Assembly: GCF_009909205.1 (NCBI RefSeq)
Contig: NZ_JAAAPN010000003.1
Span: 186,001-250,000 of the forward strand
Source of the DNA: Aquabacterium fontiphilum
Lineage (GTDB): Bacteria; Pseudomonadota; Gammaproteobacteria; Burkholderiales; Burkholderiaceae_C
Length of the DNA stretch: 64,000 nucleotides
Direction of reading: 5' to 3'
The notes under the pieces were generated by a model. That model was not told the DNA's origin and did not search any database. It worked only from the letters and a program-made list of their open reading frames with translations. This document shows, one piece after another, positions 34,612 through 43,269 of this stretch (positions are counted from its first letter, which is position 1; the number at the start of each line of letters is the position of its first letter). The translations under genes and the position numbers were made by a program.

Positions 34612-35838
34612 TCAGCTGCGCTCGGCGATGAACTGGCGGATGCGCTGGGCGGCTTCGACGCACTCGTCGACGCCTGCCACCAGCGCCATGCGGATCCGGC
34701 CGGCGCCCGGGTTGACGCCATGCGCTTCACGCGCAAGGTAGCTGCCGGGCAGAACCGCCACATTGTATTGAGCCAGGAGTTCGCGGGCGAACCATTCGTC
34801 GCTTCCTCCACCCAGGTGTGCCGGCACCTTGGCCCACAGGTAGAAGCTGGCATCGGGCAGGGCCACATCCATGACCTCGGCCAGCAGGGGAGTGACGCGC
34901 TCGAACTTCTCGCGGTAGAGGCGGCGGTTTTCCACCACGTGCGCCTCGTCGTTCCAGGCGGCCACGCTGGCGCGCTGAACGGCCGGGCTCATCGCGCTGC
35001 CATGGTAGGTGCGGTACAGCAGAAAGGCCTTCATGATGGCCGCGTCCCCGGCCACGAAACCGGAACGCAGGCCGGGTACATTCGAGCGCTTCGACAGGCT
35101 GGTCAGCGCGATCAGGTTGCGGAAGTCTGTTCGGCCCAGTTGAACGGCAGCCTGAAGGCCGCCCAGCGGTGCGGCGTCGGGGCCCTCGCGGAAGTAGATC
35201 TCGCTGTAGCACTCGTCCGAGGCGATCACGAAGCCATGCCGGTCGCTGAGCGCGAACAGGCGCTCCCACTCGGACAGCGGCATCACGGCCCCCGTCGGGT
35301 TGCCGGGCGAGCAGACGTACAGCAGCTGGGTGGTGGCCCAGGTGGCCTCGGGGATGCTGGACCAGTCGGCTGCAAAGTTCCGGGCCGGGTCGGAGTTGGC
35401 AAACGCCACACGTGCGCCCGCCAGGATCGCCGCGCCTTCGTAGATCTGATAGAACGGATTGGGGCAGACCACCGTCGGGCCACCCGCGTCGCGGTGCTGG
35501 CTGGGGTCAATGACGGTCTGGGCCAGCGCGAACAGGGCTTCGCGCGAGCCATTGACTGGCAGGATCTGGGTGGCTGGGTCGACCGCAATGTCGTAGCGCC
35601 GATGGAGCCAGCGCGCGCAGGCTTCGCGCAAGGCGGGCTCGCCTGCCGTGGCCGGATAGGCCGCGAGTCCGTCAAGCGCATTCGTCAGCGCAGACTGAAT
35701 GAACGCCGGCGTGGCGTGTTTGGGCTCGCCGATGCCCAGGCTGATGGGCTTCAAAGCCGGATTGGGTACCACATCGGCGGTCAGCTTGCGCAGGCGCTCG
35801 AAGGGGTAGGGCTGGAGATGGGACAGCAGCGGATTCAT
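34612..35838 (-). CDS. dapC: succinyldiaminopimelate transaminase
   Basis: DapC is a PLP aminotransferase that makes N-succinyl-LL-diaminopimelate from the 6-oxo precursor with glutamate. It is 408 residues, fold type [27 protein letters not shown], the [11 protein letters not shown] segment, [20 protein letters not shown], the PLP Lys in [16 protein letters not shown], and a C-terminal GRIRMALV. The ATG at 35838 fits [17 protein letters not shown]. It heads the dapC-dapD-pilU-dapE-prmB run. No classical argD-like alternative is nearby. Confidence 0.95.
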   Translation of the reverse strand: MNPLLSHLQPYPFERLRKLTADVVPNPALKPISLGIGEPKHATPAFIQSALTNALDGLAAYPATAGEPALREACARWLHRRYDIAVDPATQILPVNGSREALFALAQTVIDPSQHRDAGGPTVVCPNPFYQIYEGAAILAGARVAFANSDPARNFAADWSSIPEATWATTQLLYVCSPGNPTGAVMPLSEWERLFALSDRHGFVIASDECYSEIYFREGPDAAPLGGLQAAVQLGRTDFRNLIALTSLSKRSNVPGLRSGFVAGDAAIMKAFLLYRTYHGSAMSPAVQRASVAAWNDEAHVVENRRLYREKFERVTPLLAEVMDVALPDASFYLWAKVPAHLGGGSDEWFARELLAQYNVAVLPGSYLAREAHGVNPGAGRIRMALVAGVDECVEAAQRIRQFIAERS

Positions 35839-35887
35839 GGCGAGATTATCGCCGTGCATGGCATGCCGCGGCAGCGGCGCCGCCGGT

Positions 35888-37084
35888 TCACGGGCCTTCC
35901 CGTACCAGCGTGATGGCGTCGGTCTGAGGGGGCGGAGCGATTTCGCAGCGGTTGCGCCCCCCTTGCTTGGCGGCGTACAGCGCCTGATCGGCGCGCTCCA
36001 GCGTGCGGTTGAGCGTCAGGGGCAGGTCATGCACGGCGATCCCGGCCGAGAACGTCACCCGCAGCGTTGGCACACTGGTGCTGGCGCTGCAGCGTGCCAG
36101 TGCCTCACGCAGCCGTTCCAGGGCCACGTGCGCTTTCTGGGCGCCCGTGTTGGGCAGCAGAAACAGAAACTCTTCGCCGCCCCAGCGGCCCAGACAGTCG
36201 GTTTCGCGCAGCACCATGCTGGCCGCTGAGGCAAAGGCCTGCAGTGCCTGGTCGCCCACACGGTGCCCGTGCACGTCATTGACGCGCTTGAAGTGATCCA
36301 GGTCGATCAGCGCCACGGTGAACTTTTCGCCATAGCGCTCGTAGCGCTTGATGCTGTGCTCCAGCCGCTCCTGCATGTGGCGACGGTTGTACAGGCCGGT
36401 CAGGGCATCACGCGTGGCGAGCTGCTGGACCTGGGTGAGCGCCTCACGCAGCGCCCGGCGCTGCTCGGCCATGCGGTTGCGCCAGCTGGCAATCTGGTAG
36501 GCCGAGTAAATGAGCGCCGGCAGCGTGCCCATCATCAGCTCGAACCGAATCAGCTCCAGCGCGGGCGGGTAGTAATCTGGCTCGAGGCTGGACAGCACCC
36601 CCATGGCTGCGCCCAGCAGCAGCATGGCAGCCACCCCGATGATCACCGAGTGCTTGGGCGTGTGGGTGTACATGCCGAACACCATGACCAACGCCAGCAA
36701 CACCAGCACCACGCCACGATCGTCCGGGCCCACGGCGGTGTAGGCAAAAGCGATGGCCAGCAGCGCGAAGATGATCTGCGGGATCATGAGCGTGGGGTCG
36801 CTGAAGCGGCGACTCCAGCCACACCGCACCAGGCCATAGAACACGGCGTAGGCCGGCATCGATGTCCAGGTGAGGAGTGTGGGCGCGAAGGGCCGCATCA
36901 GACCGATGCTGGCTGCGTGGTAGGCCGCGCTGCAACAGACGGCGTACATCAGCGCGCACAACAAGATGGCAGCCGTGCGGGCACGCGTGGCGCGATCAGG
37001 GCCGAAGATGCTGGTGGTCAGCCTGCCCATGGCCTCCACAATGGGGTCGGGCGAGCTGCCACCTTGCCATGCGGTGTCGCTCAT
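35888..37084 (-). CDS. membrane diguanylate cyclase (GGDEF domain), first of a tandem pair
   Basis: This 398-residue protein has an N-terminal half of about six hydrophobic segments (roughly residues 38-195) and no known periplasmic sensor fold. A C-terminal GGDEF domain (about residues 225-385) would make cyclic di-GMP from two GTP. The active site is intact: RDALTGLYNRR, DLDHFKRVND, and GGEEF. An RETD motif five residues before GGEEF matches the inhibitory I-site. Its ATG overlaps the stop of the second GGDEF gene as ATGA. The two proteins share layout and probably arose by duplication. Confidence 0.9.
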   Translation of the reverse strand: MSDTAWQGGSSPDPIVEAMGRLTTSIFGPDRATRARTAAILLCALMYAVCCSAAYHAASIGLMRPFAPTLLTWTSMPAYAVFYGLVRCGWSRRFSDPTLMIPQIIFALLAIAFAYTAVGPDDRGVVLVLLALVMVFGMYTHTPKHSVIIGVAAMLLLGAAMGVLSSLEPDYYPPALELIRFELMMGTLPALIYSAYQIASWRNRMAEQRRALREALTQVQQLATRDALTGLYNRRHMQERLEHSIKRYERYGEKFTVALIDLDHFKRVNDVHGHRVGDQALQAFASAASMVLRETDCLGRWGGEEFLFLLPNTGAQKAHVALERLREALARCSASTSVPTLRVTFSAGIAVHDLPLTLNRTLERADQALYAAKQGGRNRCEIAPPPQTDAITLVREGP

Positions 37085-38250
37085 GCGCTTCCCTCCACAA
37101 CGATCGAAACCGGCTGTGCTGTAGGCGGACCGGAAGCATCCTGGTGAATGCAGCAGCGGTTGCGGCCCTGCTGCTTGGCTTCATACAGTGCGCGGTCCGC
37201 ACGCTCGACCAGCTGTTCCAGGGTCTCATCGGGGCGTGCCTGGGCCAGGCCAGCCGAGAAGGTGGTCCTAAGCCGGTTTTGTTCCAGCGGGACGCTGTCG
37301 GCCATGGCCTGTCGCAGCCGGTCGATGGCCGACAGCGCGTCCTGGGCGGTCACCTGCGGCAGCAGGCAGAGAAACTCTTCGCCGCCCCAGCGCGCCATGC
37401 GATCAACCTCGCGCAGCCGCGACCCGCTGAGCCGTGCAAAGGTCTTGAGCACCTCGTCGCCCACATGGTGGCCGTGTGTGTCGTTGATGTGTTTGAAGTG
37501 GTCCAGGTCGATCAGGGCGACGGTCAGGGGCTGCCCATGGCGCTGCGCCAGCTTCAGTTCGGCCTCCAGCAGGTCGGTCATCACGCGGCGGTTCATCAGG
37601 CCGGTCAGCATGTCCTGGGTGGCCATCTGCTGCAGGGTCTGCAGCGTCTGAGTCAGCTCTTCGGCCTGAGAGCCGATGCGCATGCGGATGTCGCTCACCC
37701 ACTTGGCAACCAGAGACAGCATCAGCAGGGTGGCCCCGCCGACGATCAAATGGGTGAGCCCCTGGCTCCAGGGGTAGCGCTGGGGATCCTGCCAGCTCAG
37801 CCAGCCCACGGCGAGCGCGAAGATCGACACCGTGTACAGCCCCAGCGCGAGCACGTGCGCGGGCTTGAGCCGGAACATGGACACCACGATGGCCTGCGCG
37901 ATGAGGATCATCACATTGCCCCGGCTTTCGCCGATCTGGGTGTAGGCCACCACGCACAGCCCCACCGAGATGACCGCATGGGGCAGGGTCAGGACCGGAT
38001 CGGCCAGGTGCTGTGTGCGACCGCTGCGCACCGCCAGATACATGCTGCCGAAGATGGCGATGCTGGCCCAGGACAGCATTTGCGCCAGCCCCGGCGGGAT
38101 GATGTCGAGATACTGAGAGTGCCAGATCACCCCCAGGCAAACAGCGTACAACTGCAGCGTCAGCAGCACGAACACCACGTGGCGGCGCAAGCGCGGCTCG
38201 CGGCCCAAAATGAGCACAGCCAGGGGGGACAGCCAGGGGGGAAGGGTCAT
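37081..38250 (-). CDS. membrane diguanylate cyclase (GGDEF domain), second of a tandem pair
   Basis: This 389-residue protein has about six hydrophobic segments in the first 190 residues and a C-terminal GGDEF domain with QDMLTGLMNRR, DLDHFKHINDTHGH and an intact GGEEF site. REVD five residues ahead is an I-site for product inhibition. It is upstream of and overlaps the other cyclase gene, so the two are cotranslated. No c-di-GMP phosphodiesterase or effector is in the window. The input signal cannot be inferred. Confidence 0.9.
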   Translation of the reverse strand: MTLPPWLSPLAVLILGREPRLRRHVVFVLLTLQLYAVCLGVIWHSQYLDIIPPGLAQMLSWASIAIFGSMYLAVRSGRTQHLADPVLTLPHAVISVGLCVVAYTQIGESRGNVMILIAQAIVVSMFRLKPAHVLALGLYTVSIFALAVGWLSWQDPQRYPWSQGLTHLIVGGATLLMLSLVAKWVSDIRMRIGSQAEELTQTLQTLQQMATQDMLTGLMNRRVMTDLLEAELKLAQRHGQPLTVALIDLDHFKHINDTHGHHVGDEVLKTFARLSGSRLREVDRMARWGGEEFLCLLPQVTAQDALSAIDRLRQAMADSVPLEQNRLRTTFSAGLAQARPDETLEQLVERADRALYEAKQQGRNRCCIHQDASGPPTAQPVSIVVEGSA

Positions 38251-38358
38251 CTGAGTGAACGTGCCTTTGGGTCACTATCGGCCAGATGGTGGACAAGCTG
38301 TAGCGAGTTGTCGTCCTCGATTCCCAGGGTTTGCCGCGGTCTCGCCGCGGTGAGGCGG

Positions 38359-39009
38359 TCAGGTTGCGCGGTCGGGTGGCGGCAGGTAGCGCGCGTCCGA
38401 ATACGTGAGCAGCCATTGCGGCTTGAACGCGACAAAGATCGCCGTCAGCATGCCGGTGCTGATGGCTTCACCCCATCCCAGCAGCCAGTGGGCCAGGAGC
38501 CACTCGTCGTCGCCCAGGCTGAGTGGCTTGCGGCCGGCCAGCCAGGCCAGCACGCCCATGAATGTGACGGACAGCGCGGTGGTGAAAAAGCCGCGACCCA
38601 GGATGTAGACGAACAGGTGATGGGGCAGCCACCGGCGAATGGCCAGACCCAGCGCAAGCGCGAATGTGCCGGGCAAGACGCCGAGCCAGACCACGTGCGC
38701 CACCCAGGGGCCCCACTGGGGTAGGGTGCCTTGCGACAGCCCTTCAGACAGCAGTGACACCAGCGGCAGCGTCCACATGGCCAGCGGCCAGCCGAACATC
38801 AACACCAGCAGGCAGGCGCCGGACAGGTGCAAGCTGAAGCCGCTGGGCATGAGGTGTTGCGTCCACCAGGCAAAGGGCAACAGGATCAGGGCGGCCAGCC
38901 AGGGACTTTGCAGCGGTGCGTGGCGCAACGGCAGCCACGGCTTGAAGGCCAGCGCGAGCAACAGCGTGCCGGCCAGCACGCCATGCTCGAGCCAGCCCAG
39001 GGGGGACAT
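38359..39009 (-). CDS. CbiM-like energy-coupling factor permease, orphan
   Basis: This integral membrane protein of 216 residues has six or so hydrophobic segments. The block MPSGFSLHLSGACLLVLMFGWPLAMWTL and the C-terminal GWGEAISTGMLTAIFVAFKPQWL match the CbiM/NikM family of ECF metal transporters (cobalt or nickel). The N-terminal Met-His metal-binding start of classical CbiM is missing (here MSPLGWLEHG). No cbiN, cbiQ or cbiO genes are nearby. It starts 3 bases after the queF stop, so the two form an operon. Metal or substrate is unknown. Confidence 0.72.
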   Translation of the reverse strand: MSPLGWLEHGVLAGTLLLALAFKPWLPLRHAPLQSPWLAALILLPFAWWTQHLMPSGFSLHLSGACLLVLMFGWPLAMWTLPLVSLLSEGLSQGTLPQWGPWVAHVVWLGVLPGTFALALGLAIRRWLPHHLFVYILGRGFFTTALSVTFMGVLAWLAGRKPLSLGDDEWLLAHWLLGWGEAISTGMLTAIFVAFKPQWLLTYSDARYLPPPDRAT

Positions 39010-39012
39010 GGC

Positions 39013-39549
39013 TCAGCCCAGCAACCCGGTTTCGGCGCCGAGCTGCGGCAGATCCACGCGGGGGGCCGGCTTCCAACCCTTCTTGCGGTGCTCGACCACC
39101 ACGTTGGTGTAGATGCCGCCGCGCACATACCACTTGGCCGTGATGCGCAGGTAGCGCGGCTTGATGGCCTTGACGATGTCGCTGAGGATGTCGTTGGTGA
39201 CCTTTTCGTGGAATGCGCCCTCGTTGCGGTAGCTCCACATGTACATCTTCAGGCTCTTGAGCTCGACGCACAGCTTGTCGGCGATGCAGTCGATCGTGAA
39301 GTGCGCGAAGTCGGGCTGCTTCGTCAGCGGACAGAAGCAGGTGAACTCGGGCACCTGGAACTGGATGACGTAGTCGCGCTCGGGGGCCGGATTCGGGAAC
39401 ACATCGAGCTGACGCGAGGGCACCGAGGGCGGCACCGCCGGTTTTTCACGCTCGCCGACTGTCAGGGCCCCAGAGGTCGCCTCGGCACGGGGCTTGCGGG
39501 TGCGGGCAGGTTGCGCGGGAGAGGGGCGGGCGGGTGCGGTCTTGGCCAT
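39013..39549 (-). CDS. queF: NADPH-dependent 7-cyano-7-deazaguanine reductase
   Basis: QueF reduces preQ0 to preQ1 in queuosine tRNA modification. It is 178 residues, of the short (single-domain, B. subtilis-like) type. The catalytic Cys is in EFTCFCPLTKQPDFAHF, followed by SLKMYMWSYRNEGAFHEKVTNDI, which carries the NADPH/preQ0-binding residues. The first 45 or so residues are a Pro/Ala/Lys-rich extension absent from the B. subtilis enzyme. The ATG at 39549 is the only clear start. A CbiM-like permease gene follows at 3 bases. Confidence 0.93.
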   Translation of the reverse strand: MAKTAPARPSPAQPARTRKPRAEATSGALTVGEREKPAVPPSVPSRQLDVFPNPAPERDYVIQFQVPEFTCFCPLTKQPDFAHFTIDCIADKLCVELKSLKMYMWSYRNEGAFHEKVTNDILSDIVKAIKPRYLRITAKWYVRGGIYTNVVVEHRKKGWKPAPRVDLPQLGAETGLLG

Positions 39550-39740
39550 GGTGAAAAAACACTGCGTTGTCGCCCGGGCGCGCTGACGGCTTCGGGCAAA
39601 AACGCAATGCTATCATCCCCCGCGCATTCAGAAGGCAAATCAGGCCGGTCTCGCGGCTGAATAAGCTAGACAAATCAACAACTTAGCGGGTGGTCGGAGC
39701 AGGCGTCCCGCCCCCAGGAACCCACCGGACACGCAGCAGC
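39550..39740. other. divergent intergenic region, queF / smc
   Basis: This stretch of 191 bases must carry promoters for both genes. A -10-like TATCAT (39611-39616, plus strand) could serve smc and would give a leader of about 120 bases, but no good -35 is seen. ATTCAG (39626-39631) and CTGAAT (39657-39662) form an inverted repeat in that leader. I see no preQ1 riboswitch upstream of queF. Confidence 0.4.
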
Positions 39741-42700
39741 ATGCGCCTGACGTCGATCAAGCTCTCCGGCTTCAAGTCGTTTGCCGAGCCCACCCATTTC
39801 CAGCTGCCCGGGCAACTGGTGGGCGTGGTGGGGCCGAACGGGTGCGGCAAGTCCAACATCATGGACGCCGTGCGCTGGGTGCTCGGCGAATCGAAGGCGT
39901 CGGAGTTGCGTGGCGAGTCCATGCAGGACGTGATCTTCAACGGCTCGACCAACCGCAAGCCGGCCAGCCGCTCCAGCGTGGAACTCGTCTTCTCGAATGA
40001 AGAAGGGCGGGCCGGCGGCCAGTGGAACCAGTTCAGCGAGATCGCCGTGAAGCGGGTGCTGACCCGCGATGGCACCTCCAGCTACTTCATCAACAACCAG
40101 CCGGTGCGCCGTCGCGACGTGCAGGATGTGTTCCTGGGCACCGGTCTGGGGCCGCGCGCCTACGCCATCATCGGGCAAGGCACGATCAGCCGCATCATCG
40201 AGTCCAAGCCCGAAGAACTGCGCCTGTTCCTGGAGGAAGCCGCTGGCGTGTCCAAGTACAAGGAGCGCCGCCGCGAGACGGAAAACCGCCTGAAGGACAC
40301 GCGTGAAAACCTCACGCGGGTGGAAGACATCCTGCGCGAGCTGAACAACAACCTGGACCGGCTCGAAAAGCAGGCCGAGGTGGCGGCCCGCTACCACACC
40401 CTGCAGGAGCAGGGCACCCTGAAGCTGCACCAGTTGTGGTTCCTCAAGCACCGAGACGCCGCGCAGGAAGAAAGCCGCGTGAAGCTGGCCGTGCTCGAGG
40501 CCACCAACGCACTCGAAGGCCGCATGGCCGAGTTGCGGTCCGTTGAAGCCCAGCTGGAGCAGGTGCGGCAGGATCACTATGCAGCCAGCGACGCCTTGCA
40601 CGCAGCGCAGGGCGAGCTGGCCCAGGCCAGTCTGGAGGTCAGCCGGCTGGAAGAACGTATCCGCTACGTGGTCGAAGGCCGTCAGCGCGTGGTGCAACGG
40701 CTCGACGAGTTGCGGGCGCAGAACGCCCAGTGGGCCGACCGCCGGCAACAGGCCGAGCAAGAGCTCGAGACCCTGGCGGAACGCATGGCGGCCGCCGAAG
40801 AGCAGGCCGAGATTCTGGCTGCACAGGCCGAAGAGCTGGCCGGCAACCTGCCTGCGATGGAAGACGCCGTGCGCGCCGCCACCCAGCGGGCGAACGACCA
40901 GCGGGGCGCGGTCAACCAGGTGCAGCAACAGATTCAGGTGCTCGCGGCCGAGTCGCGCAGCATCGACGAACAGTCTCGTCAGCTGGGCCTGCGCCGTGAA
41001 CGCCTGCAGGCCGAGCGCCAGGGCCTGGCGGCACCCGACGACCACAAGCTCAACGAGCTGCGCCAGCAACTGGCTGCCTGCGAGGAAGAGCAGGCGGTGC
41101 GTGACGCGCAGTTGCAGACGCTGTCTGACACCGTGCCCGAGCTCGATGAGGCGCGCCAGGCCGCCCAGGGCGAAGCCACGGCCCAGCAGGCGCGCATGGC
41201 CGAACTGAGTGCCCGGCTTGACGCGCTGCGGGCGTTGCAGGACAAGGTGCAGACCGAAGGCAAGCTCAAGCCCTGGCTGGCCAAGCACGGGCTGGACGGG
41301 CTCCAGGGCCTTTGGCAGCGCCTGCACATCGAAACCGGCTGGGAAACCGCCCTTGAAGCTGCCCTGCGCGAGCGCCTGTCTGCGCTGGAGGTGGGGCGGG
41401 TGGAAACCGTCCGGGCCTTTGAGCTGGATGCCCCGCCAGCCAAGCTGGCCTTCTACAGCGCACCCCAGGCGCCCATTGCGAACACCCATGCCACTTTGCC
41501 CCGCCTGTCGGATCTGGTGCGCGTGCAGGAGCCGGGCCTCAAGGCCCTGCTGAACGACTGGCTTGAAGGCGTCTACACCGCAGCCGATCTGCAGGCGGCC
41601 CTGGCCGCGCGTGGGCAGCTGACCCATGGCGAGGTCATCCTCACGCGCGCTGGCCACAGCGTCAGCCAGTTTGCGGTGAGCTTTTACGCTCCTGATTCCG
41701 AGCAGGCCGGCATGCTGGCCCGCGCACAGGAAATCGAGAACCTCGACAAGCAGGTGCGCGCCCAGTCCCTGATGGTGGACCAGGCTCGCGCGGCGGCCGT
41801 GCGCAGCGAGGCCGCCTATACCGAGGCCGCACAGCGACTGGCCACGGCCCGTCGCGATGCGGCTGAGTCGCAGCAGCGCACGCACCAGCTTCAGGTCGAG
41901 GTGCTGCGCATGACGCAGCAGGCTGAACAGACCCACGGCCGTCGGGCGCAGATCGACGGCGAGATGGCCGAACTCGACGCCATGCTCGACGAACTCCAGG
42001 AGCGCCGCGCCACGGGCGAAGCACGCTTCGAAGAGCTGGACATCAGCCTGGGCGAGACCCAGGAGCGCCACGCCACGCTCGAAGAAGCCGTGATCGAGGC
42101 GGAGCGTCGCCTGCAGCAGGCCCGCGAGCAGGCCCGTGCGCTGGAGCGGCAGGCACAGGAAGCGCAGTTCGGCGCCCGCAGCATGGCGGCTCGCCGTGGC
42201 GAGCTGCAGCGCGCCATCGAGACCGCACTGCAACAGATCGAAGCCAACGAGGCCTCGATGGGCCAACTGCAACAGGAACAAAGCCAACTGGACGACGCCT
42301 CGGCACAGGCCGGGCTGGACGAGGCCCTGGCGGTTCGGCTCGCCAAAGAGGGCGCGCTGTCGCAGGCCCGGCAGCACTACGAAGCGTTGGCGACCCAGCT
42401 GCGTCAGGCCGATGAGCAGCGCATGGGCTTCGAGCGCAGCCTCCAACCGTTGCGTGACCAGATCACGCGTTTGCAGCTTGAAGAGCAGGCGGCTGCGTTG
42501 GGTGGCGCGCAGTACATGGAGCAGCTCGCCGCCGCCGAGGTGGATCTGGCCGTGCTGGCCGAAGGCATCGAGCGCGAGGGCGTGAAGCTCTATGGCTTAC
42601 AAAGCGAGATCGACCGCATCCAGCGCGAGATCGCCGCGTTGGGGGCCGTCAACCTGGCGGCGCTGGAAGAGCTCAGCTCAGCCCGCGAGCGCAAGGGCTT

Positions 42701-43256
42701 TCTGGATGCCCAGATGGCCGACCTGCTGGACGCCATCCAGACCCTGGAAGACGCCATCCACAAGATCGACCTGGAAACGCGCGACCTGCTGGGCTCGACC
42801 TTCAACACCGTCAACGAGCATTTCGGCCGCATGTTCCCGAGCCTGTTTGGCGGGGGCAGCGCCAAGCTGGTGATGACGGGCGACGAGATCCTGGACGCGG
42901 GTGTGCAGGTCATGGCCCACCCGCCCGGCAAGAAAAACAGCACGATCCACCTGTTGTCTGGCGGCGAGAAGGCGCTCACCGCCATCGCGCTCGTGTTTGC
43001 CATCTTCCATCTCAATCCGGCGCCGTTCTGCCTGCTCGACGAGGTCGATGCGCCGCTGGACGACGCCAACACCGAACGCTACGCACGCCTGGTGCGCAGC
43101 ATGTCTGCCCACACGCAGTTCCTGTTCATCTCGCACAACAAGATCGCCATGGAAATGGCCGACCAGCTGGTGGGCGTGACCATGCAGGAGCAGGGCGTGT
43201 CCCGCATTGTGGCCGTGGACATGGAAGCGGCGCTGGGCATGGCCCACGCAGCCTGA
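39741..43256 (+). CDS. smc: chromosome segregation protein SMC
   Basis: SMC is the ATPase of bacterial condensin and helps to organise and separate sister chromosomes. The 1171-residue protein has the N-terminal Walker A (GPNGCGKSNIMDA near residue 32) and the Q-loop region. Two long coiled-coil arms (about 170-500 and 650-1010) flank a hinge. The C-terminal signature LSGGEKALTAIALVFAI and Walker B PFCLLDEVDAPLDDAN complete the ATPase. The ATG at 39741 gives MRLTSIKLSGFKSFAEPT. An in-frame ATG at 39690 is less likely. A zipA-like gene and ligA follow. Confidence 0.96.
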   Translation: MRLTSIKLSGFKSFAEPTHFQLPGQLVGVVGPNGCGKSNIMDAVRWVLGESKASELRGESMQDVIFNGSTNRKPASRSSVELVFSNEEGRAGGQWNQFSEIAVKRVLTRDGTSSYFINNQPVRRRDVQDVFLGTGLGPRAYAIIGQGTISRIIESKPEELRLFLEEAAGVSKYKERRRETENRLKDTRENLTRVEDILRELNNNLDRLEKQAEVAARYHTLQEQGTLKLHQLWFLKHRDAAQEESRVKLAVLEATNALEGRMAELRSVEAQLEQVRQDHYAASDALHAAQGELAQASLEVSRLEERIRYVVEGRQRVVQRLDELRAQNAQWADRRQQAEQELETLAERMAAAEEQAEILAAQAEELAGNLPAMEDAVRAATQRANDQRGAVNQVQQQIQVLAAESRSIDEQSRQLGLRRERLQAERQGLAAPDDHKLNELRQQLAACEEEQAVRDAQLQTLSDTVPELDEARQAAQGEATAQQARMAELSARLDALRALQDKVQTEGKLKPWLAKHGLDGLQGLWQRLHIETGWETALEAALRERLSALEVGRVETVRAFELDAPPAKLAFYSAPQAPIANTHATLPRLSDLVRVQEPGLKALLNDWLEGVYTAADLQAALAARGQLTHGEVILTRAGHSVSQFAVSFYAPDSEQAGMLARAQEIENLDKQVRAQSLMVDQARAAAVRSEAAYTEAAQRLATARRDAAESQQRTHQLQVEVLRMTQQAEQTHGRRAQIDGEMAELDAMLDELQERRATGEARFEELDISLGETQERHATLEEAVIEAERRLQQAREQARALERQAQEAQFGARSMAARRGELQRAIETALQQIEANEASMGQLQQEQSQLDDASAQAGLDEALAVRLAKEGALSQARQHYEALATQLRQADEQRMGFERSLQPLRDQITRLQLEEQAAALGGAQYMEQLAAAEVDLAVLAEGIEREGVKLYGLQSEIDRIQREIAALGAVNLAALEELSSARERKGFLDAQMADLLDAIQTLEDAIHKIDLETRDLLGSTFNTVNEHFGRMFPSLFGGGSAKLVMTGDEILDAGVQVMAHPPGKKNSTIHLLSGGEKALTAIALVFAIFHLNPAPFCLLDEVDAPLDDANTERYARLVRSMSAHTQFLFISHNKIAMEMADQLVGVTMQEQGVSRIVAVDMEAALGMAHAA

Positions 43257-43269
43257 GGACCCTGAACCA

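Noticed and set aside
39690-39740. Upstream ATG start for smc
   Set aside because: It adds 17 residues that are not family-like; the ATG at 39741 gives the conserved SMC N-terminus.
39675-42446. 923-residue open frame antisense to smc
   Set aside because: High GC and strong codon bias leave few stops in this antisense frame. The translation is Gln/Leu/His-rich with no domain, and smc is unmistakable.
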